NCBI RefSeq assembly: GCF_946885725.1
Contig: NZ_CAMPGZ010000027.1
Span: forward strand, 1-25,583
DNA from: an uncultured Nocardioides sp.
GTDB taxonomy: Bacteria > Actinomycetota > Actinomycetes > Propionibacteriales > Nocardioidaceae
DNA: 25,583 bases
Direction: 5' to 3'
The notes beneath the pieces are model-generated. The model was not told the DNA's origin. It saw only the letters and a program-made list of their open reading frames with translations, and made no database searches. The translations under genes and the position numbers were made by a program. Position 1 is the first letter of the stretch; each line of letters starts with the position of its first letter. Positions 1 to 6,957 of the stretch are shown here, piece after piece.

Positions 1-54
1 GGGCAGGGCGGGCGACGCGCCGCGTGGCGCCGGCGTCGGGGTCCGGACGGTCAT
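1..54 (-). CDS. Start of a gene cut by the window edge, possibly CopD
   Basis: On the minus strand an ATG at 54-52 overlaps the CopC stop codon as ATGA and stays open for 18 codons to the window edge (reads [18 protein letters not shown]). The tight 4-bp overlap is the same arrangement as between the two genes before it, so it is probably the next gene of the copper operon. CopC genes are often followed by copD, which encodes a multi-helix membrane copper importer. That identity is inferred from context alone; the visible residues are a plain polar, proline-rich N-terminus and carry no diagnostic motif. Confidence 0.5.
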   Translation of the reverse strand, partial: MTVRTPTPAPRGASPALP

Positions 55-593
55 GGCCGCCCCCGTGATGTCGCGACGGCGCGGACGGTGCTCAGTGCCG
101 CCGCCAGGACGAGCGCGGCCAGCAGTCCGGCCACGACGAGCTTGGTGCGCAGGTCGGGCAGGCCCGACGCCGGGCTCAGGGCGCTCGGCGTACCGCTCGT
201 GACGGGCTGCGGCCCGACCTCGGTCACGCCGGCACCCTCGGACCGGACCTCGAACCCGACCTCGTCCGAGACACGGTGCCCGTCGACCCCGACCACGGCG
301 AACCGCAGCCGGGCGGGACCGGGCGGCAGGTCCTCGAGCTCCACCTGCACGTGGTTCGCGAACGTGCGTGCCGGCATGCGGCGTACCTCGTCGCCGGCCT
401 CGACGACCACCGTGCTCCCGTCGGGGACCAGGTCGGTCGAGAACTCGAGGTCCACCGGACCGTCGCCCGGGGACCAGGTCCCGCCCGCCACGGTGGATGA
501 CACCAGGTCGGTGTGCGCCGAAGCCGGTGCCGCCATCGCCGTGGCGAGCAGGACCAGGACCGCGCCGGCCAGCACTCGCATCAGGACACTCAT
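51..593 (-). CDS. copC: CopC-type periplasmic/exported copper-binding protein with C-terminal anchor
   Basis: The 180-residue protein has a signal peptide (residues 1-26, ending PASA) followed directly by His27 in AHTDLVSS, the usual N-terminal Cu(II) ligand of CopC. The second signature, [15 protein letters not shown] near residues 102-116, matches the conserved end of the CopC beta-sandwich (His106 is the likely second ligand). A single hydrophobic segment at about 151-172 and a short basic tail anchor it to the membrane. Known CopC proteins bind copper outside the membrane and pass it to CopD or to copper enzymes. The start ATG overlaps the signal peptidase stop by 4 bp (ATGA) and is preceded by AGAGGTGA. 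Its place behind a multicopper oxidase suggests that it supplies or buffers copper for that enzyme. Family assignment is firm; the partner is inferred. Confidence 0.88.
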   Translation of the reverse strand: MSVLMRVLAGAVLVLLATAMAAPASAHTDLVSSTVAGGTWSPGDGPVDLEFSTDLVPDGSTVVVEAGDEVRRMPARTFANHVQVELEDLPPGPARLRFAVVGVDGHRVSDEVGFEVRSEGAGVTEVGPQPVTSGTPSALSPASGLPDLRTKLVVAGLLAALVLAAALSTVRAVATSRGRP

Positions 594-1099
594 CGCTCAC
601 CTCTCACGAGACCGGCGTGGCTCGGTGGCCACGCGACGGCCACCACACAGCCGACGACGTCGTCCTCGTCGACCGGACCGAACTTCCTCGAGTCGACCGA
701 ACGGCCACGGTTGTCACCCATCACGAACACCGCGCCGGCCGGCACGCGCACCGGTCCGAAGTAGGTGCCGTCGATCGCCTCCGAAGCGGCGTCCGGGGGA
801 GCGGCGACCCCGTCGATCGCCAGGCGACCGTCCCGCAGGCCCACCCGGTGCCCGGCCGTCGCCACGATCCGCTTGACCAGCAACCCGCCGTCGACGGGGG
901 ACCGCACAGCGACCACGTCGCCACGGCCCCAGGTGCCGGTCCACCGGCACCACTTCGAGACGACCGCGGTGTCGCCGTCCGACAGGGTCGGCTCCATGCT
1001 CTCCTGTCGGACGACGACGGGCTCGACGAGCAGCAACCGGACCACGACGAAGGTCACCACGACCACGCCGAAACCGAATGCCAGTCGAGCGTTGTTCAC
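590..1099 (-). CDS. Type I signal peptidase (S26 family), small form
   Basis: The 169-residue protein carries all core S26 motifs: one N-terminal membrane helix (about 7-25), the catalytic serine in QESMEPTL (Ser34), the catalytic lysine in LLVKRIVA (Lys76), and box [17 protein letters not shown] (128-143). The family cleaves signal peptides outside the membrane. At 169 residues it is shorter than typical housekeeping LepB proteins of actinobacteria, with a reduced beta-domain. The start is GTG at 1099, 6 bp after the oxidase stop, with no clear ribosome site, so translation is probably coupled to the oxidase gene. It sits between multicopper oxidase and CopC, which suggests a dedicated peptidase for this operon, although the oxidase itself uses a Tat-type leader. 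An ordinary second signal peptidase is the alternative. Confidence 0.9.
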   Translation of the reverse strand: MNNARLAFGFGVVVVTFVVVRLLLVEPVVVRQESMEPTLSDGDTAVVSKWCRWTGTWGRGDVVAVRSPVDGGLLVKRIVATAGHRVGLRDGRLAIDGVAAPPDAASEAIDGTYFGPVRVPAGAVFVMGDNRGRSVDSRKFGPVDEDDVVGCVVAVAWPPSHAGLVRGER

Positions 1100-1105
1100 G
1101 ACGGA

Positions 1106-2803
1106 TCAGCCCTGCATGGGGCGAGCAGCCTTGACGGGGTCCAGCTCGGCGACGTGCTCATGGTCGCCTGCGGAGAACTGGACCATCATGTCGTGGTCCT
1201 CGTGGACCAGGTTGTGGCAGTGCATCATGTAGCGCCCGCTCGGCCTGGGCCATCCGGGGCCGGCGGCCGGGCCACCGAATCGCATGGCCACCTTGATCGT
1301 CTCGTTCTCACCGAGGTACACGACGTCCTTCGGCCCGCGCTCGTGCGGACGGACCAGGTCGGCTCGCCCGTTGCGCGACAGCACCTGGAAGTCCACGAGG
1401 TGGACGTGCACCGGGTGGAACCAGCCGCCCGACGGGTTCCTGAACGTCCAGATCTCGACCGACTCGCTCTCCGGCTCCGCGATGCAGTGCTGGTAGTCGG
1501 TGTCGATGACCTTCTGCCAGTCCTCGCCGTTGATGACCCAGTGGCCGTTCTGGCGCTCGAACGTGAACTGGCGCTGCACGGCGCCCTGGGCCCTGAGCCC
1601 CTGCTCGGTGAACGTCATGGCCTCGTGGACCGGGACGCGTTCCTCCCAGTCGGCCGGGATCGTGTTGTTGCTGGTGTTGCTGGCGGCGCCGCGCACCCGG
1701 AAGCGCATCGCGTAGCCGACGGTGTCGAAGTCCTCGTTGTTGTCCGGGAACAGGTTGCGCAACGTCAGCAGCGTGTTGTCGGGGTACTTGGCGAAGTCGA
1801 TGACGACCTCGTAGCGCTCGGCCTGGCCGTGCAGCAGGTTGCTGACGGACTGAGGCTTCGGCATCAGCCCGCCGTCCGTCGCGATGACGGTCATCGGGAC
1901 TGCGCTCCGGCCGTCGTGCAGCTGCCAGCGGTAGGACCGGGAGGCCGAGGCGTTGAGCAGCCGGAACCGGTACTTCCGCCGCTCCACGACCATCTCCGGC
2001 CACGGGACGCCGTTGACCAGGATGACGTCGCCGTACACGCCGGACTCGCTGTTGTCGTCGTACGCCAGCCGGCCGTCCTTCCAGAACATCGCGTCGCGGA
2101 TCACGACCGGGACGTCGTACGGCGGCCCGGTCGGGATGCCGAGGTTCCGCTCGACGGAGTCGTGCAGGATGTACTCCGCCGCGAGGCCGCTGTAGGCGTT
2201 CTGCGACGTGTGGTGCACGCCGTGGTCGTGGTACCAGAGCGTCCGCGCCTCCTGCGAGTTCGGGTAGAAGTAGTCCTTGTACTGGCCCGGCAGCGTGATG
2301 TCGCTGGCGTAGCCGTCGAACTGCGGCAACGACGCCGACCCGTGCAGGTGCGTCGACGTCCACCGCTTGAGCGGGTCGTTGGTGTACGGCGCCGGCATCT
2401 GCGCGTTCTGGTCCGGCGCCGGCGGCGGCGTGTGCAGCGCGTTGGTCTGGCGCACGACGACGGGCTGCCCGCGCTGCACCCGGATCGTCGGGCCCGGCGT
2501 GACGCCGTTGTAGCCGAAGATCGGCGTCTTGTACCCGGGCATGATCCTCGCGATCGCGAAGGTCTGCACGAGGTGGTACATCGGGTAGCTGCGCACCACC
2601 CCGTCCGGGCAGCGCACGTTGGTGGTGCCGCTCGGTGTCAGCTCCGGCGGCCGGACGAACGGCAACGAGAACGGCTTCGGGAAGGCGCTCTCCCGCATGC
2701 GGTCGCCGCCCGACTTCGTCATCGCGGTGCGACCCAACGGCAGCGTGGCGGCCGCCGCCCCTACTGCTCCGAGCTTGATCAACCCCCTGCGTGAAACTTC
2801 CAT
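1106..2803 (-). CDS. Tat-exported multicopper oxidase (CotA/bilirubin-oxidase type)
   Basis: The 565-residue three-domain cupredoxin oxidase has four copper-binding segments in order: THLHG (about 151-155), WYHDHGVHHT (about 190-199), HPVHVH (about 463-468) and HCHNLVHEDHDMM (about 528-540). The last holds the T1 copper Cys, His and axial Met and has the HED spacing seen in CotA and bilirubin oxidase. A twin-arginine leader, SRRGLIKLG with an alanine-rich stretch, starts at residue 4, so folding and copper loading occur before export. I chose ATG 2803, because GGAGGA lies just upstream and it puts the twin arginines at the N-terminus; an upstream in-frame start at 2836 adds 11 residues that look non-coding. 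These enzymes oxidise phenols, bilirubin or Cu(I) while reducing oxygen to water; the substrate here is unknown. It heads an operon with a signal peptidase and CopC. Confidence 0.93.
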   Translation of the reverse strand: MEVSRRGLIKLGAVGAAAATLPLGRTAMTKSGGDRMRESAFPKPFSLPFVRPPELTPSGTTNVRCPDGVVRSYPMYHLVQTFAIARIMPGYKTPIFGYNGVTPGPTIRVQRGQPVVVRQTNALHTPPPAPDQNAQMPAPYTNDPLKRWTSTHLHGSASLPQFDGYASDITLPGQYKDYFYPNSQEARTLWYHDHGVHHTSQNAYSGLAAEYILHDSVERNLGIPTGPPYDVPVVIRDAMFWKDGRLAYDDNSESGVYGDVILVNGVPWPEMVVERRKYRFRLLNASASRSYRWQLHDGRSAVPMTVIATDGGLMPKPQSVSNLLHGQAERYEVVIDFAKYPDNTLLTLRNLFPDNNEDFDTVGYAMRFRVRGAASNTSNNTIPADWEERVPVHEAMTFTEQGLRAQGAVQRQFTFERQNGHWVINGEDWQKVIDTDYQHCIAEPESESVEIWTFRNPSGGWFHPVHVHLVDFQVLSRNGRADLVRPHERGPKDVVYLGENETIKVAMRFGGPAAGPGWPRPSGRYMMHCHNLVHEDHDMMVQFSAGDHEHVAELDPVKAARPMQG

Positions 2804-2822
2804 GCGTGTCTCCTCCACCCCA

Positions 2823-2844
2823 CCACGGCCCGGCACGGCCGTGG
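2823..2844 (-). promoter_or_regulatory. Perfect 8-bp inverted repeat in the oxidase leader
   Basis: CCACGGCC and GGCCGTGG flank a 6-bp spacer, 19 bp before the oxidase start codon and just upstream of its ribosome site. It could be an operator or an mRNA hairpin that affects translation. Only the symmetry is seen. Confidence 0.4.
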
Positions 2845-2867
2845 AGTGCCTTGATGGTGGAAGGGGG

Positions 2868-2884
2868 ACCTTGAGCCGACCTTG
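2868..2884 (-). promoter_or_regulatory. Direct repeat GACCTTG x2, 10-bp period, upstream of the oxidase operon
   Basis: GACCTTG occurs at 2868-2874 and 2878-2884 (plus-strand reading), one helical turn apart, 65-80 bp upstream of the oxidase start. The 9-bp form GACCTTGAG is also found upstream of the receiver-only regulator at 3419-3427. This fits a shared activator site, perhaps for the neighbouring two-component system, but no binding protein can be named from sequence. Confidence 0.35.
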
Positions 2885-2929
2885 GATTGCTGCGCAAATG
2901 CAAACAATCGGAACCAGGCCGGTGTCGGG

Positions 2930-3367
2930 TCAGGAGCGAGGACCCGGTTCGGAGCCGGAGTCAGGGCCTGGCGGCCGGCGGAACCGGCGCGGAAGGATGC
3001 GTTGGCCCTGGGTGATGAAGCGGATGCCGTCGACCACGTCCTCGGCCGCGACGGACTTGTCGAGGTAGCCGTGCGCCCCGGCGGCGATCGCGGCCTCGAC
3101 GACGTCGGGCTGGCTGAACACCGACACCACCAGGACCCGCGTGTCGGGAGAGGCCTTGAGCACCTGCTCGGTGGCGCTGATGCCGTCCAGGACCGGCATC
3201 GACAGGTCCATCACCACCACGTCGGGGTGGAGGCGACGCGCCAGCTCCACGGCGTCGGCGCCGTTGTCGGCCACACCGACGACGCGCATGTCGGGGGCGC
3301 TGGACAGCAGGGTCGTGAGCCCGAACCGGATGACTTCGTGGTCGTCGGCGACCAGCACGTCCAGCAT
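2930..3367 (-). CDS. Response regulator, receiver domain only (NarL-like, no DNA-binding domain)
   Basis: The 145-residue protein is a CheY-like receiver with all phosphorylation residues: acidic pair Asp8-Asp9, phospho-acceptor Asp54 in VVMDLSMPVLDG, Ser82 and Lys104. The sequence resembles receivers of NarL/LuxR regulators up to GIRFITQGQRILPR, where the linker to the helix-turn-helix normally starts. It then runs into a Pro/Gly/Ser tail and stops. No helix-turn-helix coding is found in any frame of the 126 bp that follow. ATG 3367 is preceded by GAGGGGGG. It lies downstream of the sensor kinase, on the same strand and before the copper operon. It may act as a phosphate sink, work by protein contact, or be a regulator that lost its output domain. 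Confidence 0.88.
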   Translation of the reverse strand: MLDVLVADDHEVIRFGLTTLLSSAPDMRVVGVADNGADAVELARRLHPDVVVMDLSMPVLDGISATEQVLKASPDTRVLVVSVFSQPDVVEAAIAAGAHGYLDKSVAAEDVVDGIRFITQGQRILPRRFRRPPGPDSGSEPGPRS

Positions 3368-3418
3368 GGCGCCCCCCTCTTTTCGACGACGTCGCTTTCG
3401 TCGGAATCGTCGGGGATC

Positions 3419-3427
3419 GACCTTGAG
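3419..3427 (-). promoter_or_regulatory. GACCTTGAG box upstream of the receiver-only gene
   Basis: This 9-bp sequence is identical to 2868-2876 upstream of the oxidase operon, in the same orientation to its gene and about 55 bp before the start codon. Shared control is inferred from the identity and position only; a 9-bp match over half a kilobase could still be chance. Confidence 0.3.
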
Positions 3428-3449
3428 AACACCTGGGAAGCGTGAGACA

Positions 3450-3501
3450 GGCTCCGCCGAACGTCAGGCGGGCTCCGCCGAACGTCAGGCGGGCTCCGCC
3501 G
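3450..3501. repeat. 21-bp tandem repeat, about 2.5 copies, across the kinase stop codon
   Basis: Unit GGCTCCGCCGAACGTCAGGCG (21 bp) is present at 3450-3470 and 3471-3491, exactly identical, then 10 bp of a third copy to 3501. The unit length is a multiple of three. The kinase stop codon (3485-3487) lies in the second copy and a second in-frame TGA lies in the first. It looks like a slippage duplication that copied the last codons and stop of the kinase gene. Confidence 0.85.
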
Positions 3502-4909
3502 GGAACCGCGCCGTCACGGTCAGCCCGCCCCCGGGAGTCGGGCTGAGATCGAGCCGCCCCTCGAGCTCGGTGAGCGTGTCGGAGAGCAGCTGGAGGCCCC
3601 AGTGACCCGGCGCGTGCAGAGGGAGCTCCATGCCGCGGCCGTCGTCGACGACGGTGACCACGACATCCCGGTCGTCCCGAGCCACCCGCACACGCACGTG
3701 CTGCGCCTCCGAGTGGCGGGCGACGTTGCGCAGCGCCTCGCGGACCACCCGGTAGGCGAGCCGGGCGGCGGTCGGCGGGAGCGGCTCGGGATCGACGTCC
3801 AGCTCGATCGTGCGGCCGCTCTGCTCGGGTTGTGCGGCGAGCGCGGTCAGCGCGTCGTGCAACCCGCCGTGCTCGACGTCGGGCGGGTAGGTGTCCGTCA
3901 GCATCACCCGCAGGGCGGCGACCGCGTCGATCAGCACCTGGTGCACGCGGTTGAACACCGAGCGGGCGTGCCGCCCCTCCTCATCGTCGGGCAGGCTGGC
4001 TCTGATCGTCGGCAGCGCGTAGGTGACGCCCGCGAGGTCCTGGATCACGCCGTCGTGCAGGTCCTGGACGAGCCTGCGACGCTCGAGGTCGGACGCCAGC
4101 AGCGCGTGCCGGGTCAGCCGCGTGCGGCGCGACTCCTCGCGGTCGACGCGGCGCGCCAGTGCGACGGCGAGGGGCATCAGGCTGAGGAACATCGCGATCA
4201 GCCCGCCGACGAACAGCGGTAGCTGCGAGCGCAGGATCGCCGTGCGGTTGTCCTCCATCTGCTCGGTCGACAGGTACGTCTCGAAGACGAGCGGCCGCCC
4301 GTCGGCGTCCTCGGCTCCGACGTACACCTCGAGGGCGGTGCCCTCCTCCCGTTCGCCGACGTTCTCGGCGCGTTCCAGCTCGCTCACCTCGGCGAAGACG
4401 TCGTCGGTGCCCACCAGCTCGCGGACGTCCGGCTCGAGCTCGAACCGCTCTCCCATGAGCGGGGTCTGGTCGGCCCACAGGATCGTGCCGTCCGCGGCCC
4501 AGATCTTGATGTGGCGCAGCGACCCGGCGTCGAGGCGGGTGCGGAAGAACTGGTCCATCTGGGCAATGGCCGCAGGGTCGCCGGCGCGCAGGTCGTCGCC
4601 GACGAGCGAGGTGACGCCCTCCGCGATCTCGACGGCCGTGCGACGGGCGTCGCGCAAGGCCTCGTTCTCGGCCACCTGGTCGGCGAAGTAGGTGCAGAGC
4701 ACACCGAGGACGACTGTCACGGAGAGGCTTCGCAGCACGAACGAGCGCACCGCGGACGCCACCACAGTCCGGCTTCGGCGGGCGCTCACCGGCTCGGCAC
4801 CGTGCGGCACCGTCGGGCCGAGACCGACGTGTGGTTCCCCCGGTGCGCGCTCGGGCGCACGTGAGGACGTGTTACTGGGCGCCGGACTTGACACGGATGA
4901 TCCCCGCAC
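3485..4909 (-). CDS. Sensor histidine kinase, NarX/DegS-like (HisKA_3)
   Basis: The protein has up to 474 residues. There is one membrane helix at about 55-74, an extracytoplasmic sensing region of about 150 residues, and a second helix at about 231-252. The HisKA_3 phospho-acceptor motif is RRRLVQDLHDGVIQDL (His285), and a HATPase domain follows with Asn395 in EALRNVARHS and VVDDGRGM at 420-427. This class passes phosphate to LuxR-type regulators, and such a gene lies just before it. GTG 4909 overlaps that regulator by 38 bp. Later in-frame GTG codons at 4894, 4810 and 4789 are also possible; 4894 has GGGGA at good spacing. The first 45 residues are low-complexity, so the start is uncertain. 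The sensing region has no motif I recognise; copper or redox sensing is only a guess from the neighbours. Confidence 0.9.
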   Translation of the reverse strand: MRGSSVSSPAPSNTSSRAPERAPGEPHVGLGPTVPHGAEPVSARRSRTVVASAVRSFVLRSLSVTVVLGVLCTYFADQVAENEALRDARRTAVEIAEGVTSLVGDDLRAGDPAAIAQMDQFFRTRLDAGSLRHIKIWAADGTILWADQTPLMGERFELEPDVRELVGTDDVFAEVSELERAENVGEREEGTALEVYVGAEDADGRPLVFETYLSTEQMEDNRTAILRSQLPLFVGGLIAMFLSLMPLAVALARRVDREESRRTRLTRHALLASDLERRRLVQDLHDGVIQDLAGVTYALPTIRASLPDDEEGRHARSVFNRVHQVLIDAVAALRVMLTDTYPPDVEHGGLHDALTALAAQPEQSGRTIELDVDPEPLPPTAARLAYRVVREALRNVARHSEAQHVRVRVARDDRDVVVTVVDDGRGMELPLHAPGHWGLQLLSDTLTELEGRLDLSPTPGGGLTVTARFPAEPA

Positions 4910-5540
4910 GGCTCGCCGTCACGACTGCCTCGAGCTGGGAGTGCGCACCCAGCTTGCTGAGCACGTTCTTGATATGGGCGCGACAGGTGTTGAGGGAGAT
5001 CCCGAGGTTCCGGGCCGCGGTCCTGGCGTCCATCCCGTCGCCCAGCATCTGCAGCACCTCGAGCTCGCGCGGCGTGAGCGAGGCCTGGGGCCCGCGCTGC
5101 TGCGGCGGCGTCACCACCGAGGACAGCAGGCGCTGGTCGACGACGAACGGCGCACCGCCCGCGGTGCGGAGCACCTTGAGCATGTCGTCGAGGGCGCCGT
5201 CCTTCGCGAGCACGGCGGCGGCGCCCACGTTCGTCGCCCGGCGCAGCACCATGGTGTCGGCGAACGCGGTCAGGACGACCAGGCAGACGTCCGGGCGCTG
5301 TTGCTTGAGGGTGGTCGCGAGGCTGAGCCCGTCCTCCCCGCCGAGCTGGACGTCGACGACGACGATGTCCGGCGCGAGCTCCTCGGCCATCTGCAGCGCC
5401 GAGGCGGTGTCGGTCGCGACACCCACCGGCTCGAAGTCGGGCTCGCCCTCCAGCGCGACGGCCAGCAGCTCGGCGAAGATGCTGTGGTCGTCGACGACCA
5501 GGACGCGACGTACGGCCGCCGCGACACGCTCTTGAGACAT
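4872..5540 (-). CDS. LuxR/NarL-family response regulator
   Basis: The 222-residue protein has an N-terminal receiver with Asp17-Asp18, phospho-acceptor Asp63 in IVVVDVQLGGEDG, Thr91 and Lys113. A Q/P linker (about 145-153) leads to a GerE/LuxR helix-turn-helix, LTPRELEVLQML to LSKLGAHSQLEAVV (155-206). It is the probable DNA-binding partner of the overlapping histidine kinase downstream. A second regulator with no output domain lies after the kinase. The protein begins at ATG 5540 and its stop TAA lies inside the start region of the kinase gene, so the two are translated together. Its target genes are unknown; the copper operon downstream on the same strand is the nearest candidate. Confidence 0.93.
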   Translation of the reverse strand: MSQERVAAAVRRVLVVDDHSIFAELLAVALEGEPDFEPVGVATDTASALQMAEELAPDIVVVDVQLGGEDGLSLATTLKQQRPDVCLVVLTAFADTMVLRRATNVGAAAVLAKDGALDDMLKVLRTAGGAPFVVDQRLLSSVVTPPQQRGPQASLTPRELEVLQMLGDGMDARTAARNLGISLNTCRAHIKNVLSKLGAHSQLEAVVTASRAGIIRVKSGAQ

Positions 5541-5663
5541 CGGTAAAGCTCCCCCCGGAGTTGGCGACGACCCGAGACCCCCGTGGACAGGGCCGTCGCG
5601 GCCCAGTGAAACCCAGACGGAGGGGACTTCCGAGCACTACCGGTCGAAATGGTCCGGATGTGT

Positions 5664-5682
5664 CATGTGTAGAGGGCACATG
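5664..5682. repeat. CATGTG-N7-CACATG inverted repeat upstream of the LuxR regulator
   Basis: Perfect 6-bp arms with a 7-bp spacer in the 191-bp gap between the SARP gene end and the LuxR regulator start, 124 bp before the latter. The surroundings are less GC-rich than the genes. It may be an operator or a weak terminator for the SARP gene; no T-tract follows. Confidence 0.3.
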
Positions 5683-5731
5683 TCAACCGTCTGACACGGC
5701 GTTCGACCGATTTGTGCGGTCCCCGGACGGT

Positions 5732-6646
5732 TCAGGCGGCGAAGCCGGTCCGGACCTCGCGGGCGAGCACCTCGATGTCGGCGGACAGCAGCTGTCGCAG
5801 TCCCGAGCTCGCGGCCAGCGACCGCCGGAGCAACTCGATCAGGACGCGTGCCTCGGCGGGCTCGGACAGCGCGTCTCCGCCGCCGGCCCGCAGCACCTCG
5901 GCGTAGACCTCCCGCGTGGCGGGGTCGGGGTCGCAGCCCATCTCCTCGGAGAGCGTCTCGGCCAGCACCTGGTAGAGCCGGAGCGCCTCGTTGAGCCGGC
6001 CATCGAGCGCTCGCGCGCGCATGGCCACCCGCAGGGCCGGCTCGCACAGGGGGTCCCAGTCGAGCGCGACGTCCGCGAGCCTCCGCGCCGGCGTCGTGTC
6101 GCCGGCGTCGAGGGCGAGCCGCGCGGCGTGCGTCGTGGCCGCGACCACCGCTGCGCGCAGCCGGGTGCGCGCCGTCTCGGCCCAGGCGGCGTACGGCTCG
6201 TCGGCGAGCACCGTGCCGCGGACGGCGGCGAGCATCGCGTCGACGTGCTGCGCCGCGGTGCCCGGATCCTCGGTGCCCAGCGCCGCGCGTGCCGACTCCA
6301 GTGACCGGTCCAGGTCGATGTCGACCGAGCGCGGGTCGAGAACGTAACCACCGCGTGCGGTCAGGATCACCGGCGCGCCGTCGGTCGCGCGCTCGAGGGT
6401 ACGGCGCAGGACGCATACGTAGCTCTCGACCGTGGCCAGCCACGACGCCGGCGGGTTCGCGCCCCACAGCCCCTCGGCCAGCTGCTCCTTCGCGACCATC
6501 TGACCCGCGGACAGTGCCAGCAGTGCCAGCACCTGGCGAGGCTTCACGCCCCGGATCTCGATCAGCCCGCCGTCAGGAGCGGTGTCGTCCGGGCCGGAGG
6601 TCGTGACCTCGAACGGACCCGTCAGTGTGATGTGGATCGTGGTCAT
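5732..6646 (-). CDS. SARP-type transcriptional regulator (winged helix plus BTAD)
   Basis: The 304-residue protein has an OmpR-like winged helix at about 1-105 (ITLTGPFEV, GVKPRQVLALLAL, WGANPPASWLATVESYVCVLRRTLE, ARGGYVLDP) and a bacterial transcriptional activator domain at about 112-255 (LYQVLAETLSEEMGCDPDPATREVYAEVL). This is the short SARP layout (AfsR N-terminal part) with no ATPase or TPR module, and such proteins activate promoters by binding direct repeats. I chose ATG 6646 because MTTIHITLTG begins the fold; an in-frame upstream start at 6748 would cover the repeat-rich promoter region. GGGGAGG lies about 10 bases upstream. Divergent from the secreted PKD protein, which may be its target. 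No biosynthetic cluster is visible here, so a role in antibiotic control is not supported. Confidence 0.9.
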   Translation of the reverse strand: MTTIHITLTGPFEVTTSGPDDTAPDGGLIEIRGVKPRQVLALLALSAGQMVAKEQLAEGLWGANPPASWLATVESYVCVLRRTLERATDGAPVILTARGGYVLDPRSVDIDLDRSLESARAALGTEDPGTAAQHVDAMLAAVRGTVLADEPYAAWAETARTRLRAAVVAATTHAARLALDAGDTTPARRLADVALDWDPLCEPALRVAMRARALDGRLNEALRLYQVLAETLSEEMGCDPDPATREVYAEVLRAGGGDALSEPAEARVLIELLRRSLAASSGLRQLLSADIEVLAREVRTGFAA

Positions 6647-6957
6647 GTGCTTCGAGCCTCCCCGGCCGCCCACCCCGCGGCCTGCCAGGAATTGTTGGGG
6701 AATCCCAGCGACACAGCGAGCCCTCTGCTGGGGAAGGGCGTTCCCCACTTGTGAGTAGTCAGCTCCCTGGGCTCAGTGGCCCCGACGGGCCGTCCCGACG
6801 ACCGGTCCGCTGCGCCTCGCCTACGCCGTACGGACCAGACGCTCCCCTGCGCCCGCCTGGCCCGAACGGTCTCCAGGGATTTACAAGGTCCGCGACACAG
6901 GGTTGCCGACGGCGGTCTCGGAGATGCCGGCCGCGGCAATCCGCGAGGAGGGCGGAC
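6647..6957. promoter_or_regulatory. Divergent promoter region between SARP gene and PKD protein gene
   Basis: There are 311 bp without a gene. Near the SARP side TTGGGGAA (6695-6702) and CTGGGGAA (6728-6735) form a direct repeat 33 bp apart, three turns at an 11-bp period. The second copy faces TTCCCCA (6741-6747) across 5 bp, giving a perfect 7-bp palindrome. SARP proteins are known to bind short direct repeats with an 11-bp or 22-bp period, so autoregulation is possible. The PKD gene has GAGGAGGG before its ATG. No clear -10/-35 pair could be assigned on either strand. Confidence 0.5.

Noticed and set aside
368..2794. 808-residue plus-strand frame opposite the multicopper oxidase and signal peptidase
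   Set aside because: It is a mirror of minus-strand genes with strong motifs; its product is His/Val/Asp/Arg-rich low-complexity sequence without a family signature.
3450..3501. CRISPR-like array
   Set aside because: The repeats touch each other with no unique spacers and overlap a gene end. No cas genes are present.
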